Shown here: piece by piece, positions 58,436-64,000 of the stretch
How the letters are laid out: each line of letters starts with the position of its first letter
Position numbering within the stretch: the stretch's first letter is position 1
Origin: a bacterium
GTDB taxonomy: Bacteria; Bacillota; Bacilli; Lactobacillales; Streptococcaceae
DNA: 64,000 bases
Assembly (NCBI GenBank): GCA_905221195.1
Contig: CAJNCF010000004.1
Coordinates: 1 to 64,000 of the forward strand
Direction: 5' to 3'
Notes under the pieces: model-generated
The model's database searches: none
Told to the model about the DNA's origin: nothing
The model's input: the letters and a program-made list of their open reading frames with translations, nothing else
Made by a program: the position numbers and the translations under genes

Positions 58436-59335
58436 ATGACTTTTAAATCAGGCTTTGTAGCCATTTTAGGACGTCCCAATGTTGGGAAGTCAACTTTTTT
58501 AAATCACGTTATGGGGCAAAAGATTGCCATCATGAGTGATAAGGCGCAGACAACGCGCAACAAAATCATGGGGATTTACACGACCGATAAGGAGCAAATT
58601 GTCTTTATCGACACGCCAGGGATTCACAAGCCTAAAACGGCTCTTGGAGATTTCATGGTTGAGTCTGCTTACAGCACCCTTCGTGAAGTGGATACAGTTC
58701 TTTTCATGGTGCCTGCGGATGAGGCGCGTGGTAAAGGGGACGATATGATTATCGAGCGTCTAAAGGCTGCCAAGGTCCCTGTGATTCTGGTGGTGAACAA
58801 GATTGATAAGGTTCATCCAGACCAGCTTTTGTCTCAGATTGATGATTTCCGTAATCAAATGGACTTCAAGGAAATTGTTCCTATCTCAGCCCTTCAGGGA
58901 AATAATGTCTCACGTTTAGTTGATATTTTGAGTGAAAATCTGGACGAAGGTTTCCAATATTTCCCGTCTGATCAAATCACTGACCATCCAGAACGTTTCT
59001 TGGTTTCGGAAATGGTTCGCGAGAAAGTCTTGCACCTAACTCGTGAAGAGATTCCGCATTCTGTAGCAGTAGTTGTGGATTCTATGAAACGAGATGAAGA
59101 GACAGACAAGGTTCACATCCGTGCAACCATCATGGTGGAGCGCGATAGTCAGAAAGGGATCATCATCGGTAAAGGTGGCGCTATGCTTAAGAAAATTGGT
59201 AGCATGGCTCGTCGTGATATTGAACTCATGCTAGGAGACAAGGTATTCCTAGAAACCTGGGTCAAGGTTAAGAAAAACTGGCGTGATAAAAAGCTAGATT
59301 TGGCTGACTTTGGCTATAATGAAAAAGAATACTAA
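58436..59335 (+). CDS. era: GTPase Era
   Basis: Essential GTPase for 30S ribosome assembly. The 299 residues have an N-terminal GTPase domain (GRPNVGKS at 12-19, [12 protein letters not shown]) and a C-terminal KH domain ([15 protein letters not shown]) that binds 16S rRNA. AAGAGGAAA precedes the ATG. mutM follows after 48 bp. Confidence 0.98.
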   Translation: MTFKSGFVAILGRPNVGKSTFLNHVMGQKIAIMSDKAQTTRNKIMGIYTTDKEQIVFIDTPGIHKPKTALGDFMVESAYSTLREVDTVLFMVPADEARGKGDDMIIERLKAAKVPVILVVNKIDKVHPDQLLSQIDDFRNQMDFKEIVPISALQGNNVSRLVDILSENLDEGFQYFPSDQITDHPERFLVSEMVREKVLHLTREEIPHSVAVVVDSMKRDEETDKVHIRATIMVERDSQKGIIIGKGGAMLKKIGSMARRDIELMLGDKVFLETWVKVKKNWRDKKLDLADFGYNEKEY

Positions 59336-59383
59336 GTAGAGGTGGGCACATGCCTGCTTCTTGTTTTTACAGAAGGAGTACTT

Positions 59384-60208
59384 ATGCCTGAATTACCTGA
59401 GGTTGAAACTGTTCGTCGTGGTTTAGAAAAATTGATTTTGGGTAAAAAGATTTCTAGTGTAGAGATTCGCTATCCCAAGATGATGAAGACAGATTTGGAC
59501 GAGTTTCAAAAGGAAGTGCCTGGTCAGATTGTTGAGTCAATGGGACGTCGTGGTAAATATTTGATTTTCTACCTGACAGACAAGGTCTTGATTTCCCATT
59601 TGCGCATGGAAGGCAAGTATTTTTACTATCCAGACCAGGTTCCTGAACGTAAGCATGCCCATGTTTTCTTCCAGTTTGAAGACGGTGGCACGCTTGTTTA
59701 TGAGGATGTACGCAAGTTTGGTACTATGGAACTATTGTCTCCTGACCTTTTAGACGCCTACTTTATTTCTAAAAAATTAGGTCCTGAACCAAGCGAACAA
59801 GACTTTGATGTGCAGGTCTTTCAAGCTGCCCTAGCCAAGTCCAAAAAGCCTATCAAATCCCATCTCCTAGACCAAACCTTGGTAGCTGGTCTGGGTAATA
59901 TCTATGTAGATGAGGTCCTATGGCGAGCTCAGGTTCATCCAGCTAGACCTTCCCAAACTTTGACAGCAGAAGAAGCGTCAGCCATTCATGACCAGACCAT
60001 TGCTGTATTGGGCCAGGCTGTTGAAAAAGGTGGCTCCACCATTCGGACTTATACCAATGCCTTTGGGGAAGACGGAACCATGCAGGATTTTCATCAGGTC
60101 TATGACAAGGCAGGTCAAGCATGTTCACGCTGTGGAATTGTGATTGAGAAAATTCAACTAGGCGGACGTGGAACCCACTTTTGTCCAAACTGTCAAAGGA
60201 GGGACTGA
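59384..60208 (+). CDS. mutM: Formamidopyrimidine-DNA glycosylase (Fpg/MutM)
   Basis: Bifunctional glycosylase/AP lyase that removes 8-oxoguanine. From the ATG at 59384, after GAAGGAG, it has 274 residues starting [14 protein letters not shown], so Pro2 (catalytic) and Glu3 follow the initiator Met. The zinc finger is CSRCGI ... CPNC at the C-terminus. A frame from 59342 would bury the catalytic N-terminus and is rejected. Its stop overlaps coaE (TGATG). Confidence 0.98.
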   Translation: MPELPEVETVRRGLEKLILGKKISSVEIRYPKMMKTDLDEFQKEVPGQIVESMGRRGKYLIFYLTDKVLISHLRMEGKYFYYPDQVPERKHAHVFFQFEDGGTLVYEDVRKFGTMELLSPDLLDAYFISKKLGPEPSEQDFDVQVFQAALAKSKKPIKSHLLDQTLVAGLGNIYVDEVLWRAQVHPARPSQTLTAEEASAIHDQTIAVLGQAVEKGGSTIRTYTNAFGEDGTMQDFHQVYDKAGQACSRCGIVIEKIQLGGRGTHFCPNCQRRD

Positions 60209-60813
60209 TGGGAAAAATCGTAGGAATCACTGGGGGAATTGCCTCTGGCAAATCAACTGTGACAAATTTTCTAAGACAGAAGGGCTTTCAAGTGGTGGAT
60301 GCTGACGCAGTCGTCCACCAACTACAGAAACCTGATGGTCGTCTATTTGAGGCTCTAGTCCAGCACTTTGGTCAAAAAATCATCCTTGAAAACGGAGAAC
60401 TTAATCGCCCTCTCCTAGCTAGTCTCATCTTTCCAAATCCTCAAGAACAAGAATGGTCTAAGCAAATCCAAGGAGAGATTATTCGTGAAGAGTTGGCTAC
60501 ATTAAGAGACCAGTTGGCTCAGACAGAAGAGATTTTTTTCATGGATATTCCCCTGCTTTTTGAGCAGAACTATGCCTCTTGGTTTGATGAGACGTGGTTG
60601 GTCTATGTGGACCGAGATGTCCAAGTGAAACGCTTAATGAAAAGGGACCAGTTGTCCAAAGATGAAGCTGAGTCTCGTCTGGCAGCCCAGTGGCCTTTAG
60701 AGAAAAAGAAAGATTTAGCCAGCCAGGTTCTAGACAACAATGGAAATCAGGACCAGCTTCTTACTCAGGTGGTCTCCCTGCTTGAGGGAGGTAAGCAAGA
60801 TGACAGAGATTAA
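60208..60813 (+). CDS. coaE: Dephospho-CoA kinase
   Basis: Final step of coenzyme A synthesis. From the ATG sharing a base with the mutM stop, it has 201 residues with P-loop GGIASGKST (9-17), DADAVVHQL and the FMDIPLLFE region. It overlaps the pmrA start by 14 bp. AAAGGAGG upstream within mutM serves as ribosome-binding site. Confidence 0.97.
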   Translation: MGKIVGITGGIASGKSTVTNFLRQKGFQVVDADAVVHQLQKPDGRLFEALVQHFGQKIILENGELNRPLLASLIFPNPQEQEWSKQIQGEIIREELATLRDQLAQTEEIFFMDIPLLFEQNYASWFDETWLVYVDRDVQVKRLMKRDQLSKDEAESRLAAQWPLEKKKDLASQVLDNNGNQDQLLTQVVSLLEGGKQDDRD

Positions 60814-61999
60814 CTGGAAGGATAATCTGCGCATTGCCTGGTTTGGTAATTTTTTGACAGGAGCCAGCATTTCCTTGGTTGTACCTTTTATGCCCATCTT
60901 TGTGGAAAATCTAGGTGTAGGGAGTGAGCAAGCTGCTTTTTATGCAGGTTTAGCTATTTCTGTCTCTGCCATTTCTGCGGCGCTTTTTTCTCCTATCTGG
61001 GGTATTCTTGCTGACAAATACGGTCGAAAACCCATGATGATTCGGGCTGGGCTTGCCATGACTATCACTATGGGAGGCTTGGCCTTTGTGCCAAATATTT
61101 ATTGGTTAATCTTTCTTCGTTTATTAAACGGTGTATTTGCAGGATTTGTTCCTAATGCAACTGCTTTGATAGCGAGTCAGGTTCCCAAGGAAAAATCAGG
61201 CTCTGCCTTAGGTACTTTGTCTACAGGCGTAGTTGCAGGTACTTTAACTGGTCCCTTTATCGGGGGCTTTATCGCAGAATTATTTGGCATTCGTACTGTT
61301 TTTTTGCTGGTTGGTAGTTTTCTATTTTTAGCTGCTATTTTGACTATTTGCTTTATCAAGGAAGATTTTCAACCAGTAGCAAAAGAAAAGGCCATCCCAA
61401 CAAAGGAATTATTTACATCAGTTAAATATCCCTATCTTTTGGTCAACCTCTTTCTGACCAGTTTTGTCATCCAATTTTCAGCCCAATCGATTGGCCCTAT
61501 TTTGGCTCTTTATGTACGCGATTTAGGCCAGACAGAGAATCTTCTTTTTGTATCTGGTTTGATTGTATCCAGTATGGGCTTTTCCAGTATGATGAGTGCA
61601 GGAGTCATGGGCAAGCTAGGTGACAAGGTGGGCAATCATCGTCTTTTAGTTATCGCCCAGTTTTATTCAGTCATCATCTATTTCCTCTGTGCCAATGCCT
61701 CTAGTCCGCTTCAACTAGGACTTTATCGTTTCCTCTTTGGATTGGGAACCGGTGCCTTGATTCCCGGAGTTAATGCTCTTCTCAGTAAGATTACACCCAA
61801 AGCCGGTATTTCGAGGGTCTTTGCCTTTAATCAGGTATTCTTTTATCTGGGAGGTGTCGTTGGACCTATGGCAGGTTCTGCAGTAGCAGGTCAATTTGGC
61901 TACCATGCAGTCTTTTATGCGACAAGCCTTTGTGTTGCCTTTAGTTGTCTTTTTAACCTTCTTCAATTTCGAACATTATTAAAAGTAAAGGAAATCTAG
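60800..61999 (+). CDS. pmrA: Multidrug efflux MFS transporter PmrA
   Basis: Major-facilitator proton-driven efflux pump; the pneumococcal orthologue exports some fluoroquinolones and dyes. From the ATG at 60800, after GGGAGG, it has 399 residues and about 12 membrane segments. The MFS motif [13 protein letters not shown], follows the second segment, and motif [16 protein letters not shown], is typical of drug-proton antiporters. It overlaps coaE by 14 bp. The rpmG start overlaps its stop (TAGTG). Confidence 0.94.
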   Translation: MTEINWKDNLRIAWFGNFLTGASISLVVPFMPIFVENLGVGSEQAAFYAGLAISVSAISAALFSPIWGILADKYGRKPMMIRAGLAMTITMGGLAFVPNIYWLIFLRLLNGVFAGFVPNATALIASQVPKEKSGSALGTLSTGVVAGTLTGPFIGGFIAELFGIRTVFLLVGSFLFLAAILTICFIKEDFQPVAKEKAIPTKELFTSVKYPYLLVNLFLTSFVIQFSAQSIGPILALYVRDLGQTENLLFVSGLIVSSMGFSSMMSAGVMGKLGDKVGNHRLLVIAQFYSVIIYFLCANASSPLQLGLYRFLFGLGTGALIPGVNALLSKITPKAGISRVFAFNQVFFYLGGVVGPMAGSAVAGQFGYHAVFYATSLCVAFSCLFNLLQFRTLLKVKEI

Positions 62000-62148
62000 T
62001 GCGAGTAAAAATTAATCTAAAATGCGCCTCTTGTGGCAGTATCAATTATCTAACCAGTAAAAATTCAAAAACCCATCCAGACAAGATTGAGGTTTTAAAG
62101 TATTGTCCCAAGGAAAGAAAAGTAACCCTACATCTTGAATCTAAGTAG
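61999..62148 (+). CDS. rpmG: 50S ribosomal protein L33 (49 residues)
   Basis: GTG start overlapping the pmrA stop (TAGTG); short gene of 49 residues. It reads [19 protein letters not shown] and ends KVTLHLESK. The zinc-ribbon first pair is Cys9-x2-Cys12; the second pair is reduced to a single Cys (YCPKE, Cys36), so zinc binding is probably lost. Lactobacillales commonly carry several L33 paralogues with or without cysteines. This is a likely second, partially degenerate paralogue, in the place of pneumococcal L33 here. Confidence 0.92.
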   Translation: MRVKINLKCASCGSINYLTSKNSKTHPDKIEVLKYCPKERKVTLHLESK

Positions 62149-62154
62149 ATTTTA

Positions 62155-62163
62155 TGGTAAAAT
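62155..62163 (+). promoter_or_regulatory. Extended -10 upstream of secG
   Basis: TGGTAAAAT, 24 bp before the secG ATG, with AAGGAG between. Confidence 0.55.
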
Positions 62164-62187
62164 AATAGGGATTTTAAGGAGTTTGAT

Positions 62188-62421
62188 ATGTATAACCTAT
62201 TATTAACCATTTTATTAGTATTATCTGTTGTGATTGTGATTGCGATTTTCATGCAACCAACCAAAAACCAATCCAGCAATGTATTTGATGCCAGCTCAGG
62301 TGATTTGTTTGAACGCAGTAAAGCACGCGGTTTTGAAGCTGTAATGCAGCGTTTGACAGGGATTTTAGTCTTTTTCTGGCTAGCCATTGCCTTAGCATTG
62401 ACGGTATTATCAAGTAGATAA
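62188..62421 (+). CDS. secG: Preprotein translocase subunit SecG
   Basis: Small membrane subunit of the SecYEG channel. The 77 residues have two membrane segments (about 4-24 and 55-75) joined by a polar loop (MQPTKNQSSNVFDASSGDLFERSK is around it). AAGGAG precedes the ATG. It lies between rpmG and rnr, as in pneumococcus. Confidence 0.93.
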   Translation: MYNLLLTILLVLSVVIVIAIFMQPTKNQSSNVFDASSGDLFERSKARGFEAVMQRLTGILVFFWLAIALALTVLSSR

Positions 62422-62430
62422 GAAAATAAT

Positions 62431-62460
62431 GGGCAGGACTAGGTCTTTGCCTCTTTTTAT
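62431..62460 (+). terminator. Probable terminator after secG
   Basis: GGGCA ... TTGCC pairing with imperfect inner pairs, followed by TCTTTTTATTTTTA. Confidence 0.6.
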
Positions 62461-62463
62461 TTT

Positions 62464-62578
62464 TATACTCTTCAAAAATCTCTTCAAACCACGTCAGCTT
62501 CCATCTGCAACCTCAAAATAGTATTTTGAGCAACCTGCGCCTAGCTTTCTAGTTTGCTCTTTGATTTTTATTGAGTGT
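62464..62578. repeat. BOX element (copy 3)
   Basis: About 115 bp between secG and rnr in the same orientation as copy 1. The internal hairpin CTCAAAATAGTATTTTGAG differs from copy 1 at two positions that change together on both arms, preserving pairing. Confidence 0.9.
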
Positions 62579-62636
62579 TAAAGGATGTTTGAGAAGATTT
62601 TACAGTAAAAGAAAATTAAAAATCTAGAAAGAAAAT

Positions 62637-64000
62637 ATGAAAGATAGAATAAAAGAATATTTGCAAGACAAGGGAAAGGTGACTATCAATGATTTGGCTC
62701 AGGCTTTGGGAAAAGACGGATCCAAGGATTTTCGTGAGTTGATTAAAACCTTGTCTTTAATGGAAAGAAAGCACCAGATACGCTTTGAAGAAGATGGAAC
62801 TTTGACTTTGGAAGTCAAGAAAAAACATGAGATTACCCTTAAGGGGATTTTCCATGCCCATAAAAATGGCTTTGGTTTTGTCAGTCTGGAAGGAGAGGAG
62901 GATGACCTTTTCGTAGGAAAAAACGATGTCAACTATGCTATTGATGGCGATACCGTTGAGGTCGTGATTAAGAAAGTCGCTGACCGAAACAAGGGAACAG
63001 CAGCCGAAGCCAAAATTATTGATATCCTAGAGCACAGTTTGACAACCGTAGTCGGTCAAATCGTTCTGGATCAGGAAAAGCCCAAGTATGCTGGCTACAT
63101 CCGTTCAAAGAATCAGAAAATCAGCCAACCGATTTATGTAAAAAAACCAGCTCTTAAACTAGAGGGCACAGAAGTTCTCAAGGTCTTTATCGACAAATAC
63201 CCAAGCAAGAAACATGATTTCTTTGTCGCTAGTGTCCTTGATGTGGTGGGGCACTCGACGGATGTTGGGATTGATGTCCTTGAGGTTTTGGAGTCTATGG
63301 ACATTGTATCCGAGTTTCCAGAAGCTGTTGTCAAGGAAGCAGAAAGTGTGCCTGATGTTCCGTCTCAAAAGGATATGGAAGGCCGTCTGGATCTAAGAGA
63401 TGAGATTACCTTTACCATTGACGGTGCTGATGCCAAGGACTTGGACGATGCGGTGCACATCAAGCCTTTGAAAAATGGCAATCTAGAACTCGGTGTTCAC
63501 ATCGCAGATGTTTCCTACTATGTGACTGAGGGTTCTGCCCTCGACAAGGAAGCCCTTAACCGCGCAACTTCTGTCTATGTGACAGACCGAGTGGTGCCAA
63601 TGCTGCCAGAACGCTTGTCAAACGGCATCTGCTCCCTCAATCCTCAAGTTGACCGTCTGACCCAGTCTGCCATTATGGAGATTGATAAACATGGTCGTGT
63701 AGTCAATTACACCATTACACAAACGGTTATCAAGACTAGCTTTCGTATGACCTACAGCGCTGTCAATGATATTCTAGCAGGTGACGAGGAAAAGAGACAA
63801 GAGTATCAGAAAATTGTTCCAAGTATCGAACTTATGGCCAAGCTTCATGAAAGGCTCGAAAACATGCGTGTGAAACGTGGAGCCCTCAATTTTGATACCA
63901 ATGAAGCTAAGATTTTGGTGGATAAACAAGGTAAGCCTGTTGATATCGTTCTTCGTCAGCGTGGTGTTGCCGAGCGCATGATTGAGTCCTTTATGTTGAT
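62637..64000 (+). CDS. rnr: Ribonuclease R, 5' part (runs off the window)
   Basis: 3'-to-5' exoribonuclease for structured RNA and RNA quality control. It starts at ATG 62637 (MKDRIKEYLQDKGK), with AGAAAG just upstream. About 454 residues are visible of roughly 780. The winged-helix N-terminus is followed by cold-shock domain 1 (GIFHAHKNGFGFVSL), cold-shock domain 2, and the start of the RNB catalytic domain with TIDGADAKDLDDAVHI, whose aspartates bind the catalytic Mg. The frame is open to the window edge, with no stop or frameshift seen. Confidence 0.95.
   Translation, partial: MKDRIKEYLQDKGKVTINDLAQALGKDGSKDFRELIKTLSLMERKHQIRFEEDGTLTLEVKKKHEITLKGIFHAHKNGFGFVSLEGEEDDLFVGKNDVNYAIDGDTVEVVIKKVADRNKGTAAEAKIIDILEHSLTTVVGQIVLDQEKPKYAGYIRSKNQKISQPIYVKKPALKLEGTEVLKVFIDKYPSKKHDFFVASVLDVVGHSTDVGIDVLEVLESMDIVSEFPEAVVKEAESVPDVPSQKDMEGRLDLRDEITFTIDGADAKDLDDAVHIKPLKNGNLELGVHIADVSYYVTEGSALDKEALNRATSVYVTDRVVPMLPERLSNGICSLNPQVDRLTQSAIMEIDKHGRVVNYTITQTVIKTSFRMTYSAVNDILAGDEEKRQEYQKIVPSIELMAKLHERLENMRVKRGALNFDTNEAKILVDKQGKPVDIVLRQRGVAERMIESFML

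Overview
This window looks like a low-GC streptococcal chromosome of the Streptococcus mitis / S. pseudopneumoniae / S. pneumoniae cluster. Evidence: pneumococcal-style gene blocks (parE-parC-ilvE; suf; proBA-proC-tmk-holB-yabA-rsmI; infC-rpmI-rplT; era-mutM-coaE-pmrA-rpmG-secG-rnr), choline-binding proteins Pce and LytB, three BOX repeats and a ComX box. A lectinolysin-type toxin between parC and ilvE points to S. mitis or S. pseudopneumoniae rather than typical S. pneumoniae. I see no prophage, CRISPR array, rRNA or conjugative module. It is mostly core chromosome with a few accessory insertions.

Layout. 1-87: end of an IS3-family insertion sequence. 101-6933: plsY (minus), then parE and parC separated by an ANT(6)-like nucleotidyltransferase and a CPBP-family membrane protease. 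7260-9290: secreted cholesterol-dependent cytolysin with a fucose-lectin domain and a CD59-recognition signature, with a cre-like site over its promoter. 9432-16807: ilvE behind a perfect CodY box, an Ali/Ami-type peptide-binding lipoprotein, DUF2969, tRNA-Tyr and tRNA-Gln, rpsA, a free-Met-sulfoxide reductase, dnaX and a small membrane protein. 16958-22152: sufCDSUB for Fe-S assembly. 22350-29259: dacA (minus), an AI-2E-family membrane protein, tuf, a DEAD-box-like helicase and an oxidoreductase (both minus), and a DUF1275 protein. 29534-30518: rplU-prp-rpmA. 30873-35002: LysR regulator, lspA, rluD, pce. 35103-41154: proline synthesis, then DNA replication and rRNA methylation genes. 41438-46387: trmFO, pyrH, frr, cvfB, yozE-like, phoH. 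46473-49983: GNAT enzyme, comEA, and comEC broken by one in-frame TAG. 50212-51816: infC-rpmI-rplT and gloA. 52065-53814: pyrK-pyrDb behind a PyrR attenuator. 53913-57441: lytB and, on minus, pavA/rqcH. 57546-64000: ybeY, dgkA, era, mutM, coaE, pmrA, rpmG, secG and the 5' part of rnr.

How it works together. Most genes are housekeeping, packed into operons with overlapping stop/start codons. Several regulatory layers can be read directly: CodY (ilvE), CcpA-type cre (toxin), PyrR attenuation (pyrK), ribosomal-protein leaders (rplU; infC with an AUA start), ComX (comEA), and extended -10 promoters placed so close to ATG that three genes look leaderless. Host-interaction functions are the toxin, Pce, LytB and PavA. 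From memory of pneumococcal gene order, the dacA/AI-2E, tuf-helicase, rplU and LysR-rnr blocks are not contiguous there, so this window probably spans rearrangement junctions.

I did not find a convincing wholly new system. The best leads are the toxin locus and its control region, the comEC nonsense mutation beside an intact comEA promoter, a possible second translational switch in the pyrK leader, and a 49-bp tandem hairpin repeat in the trmFO leader.
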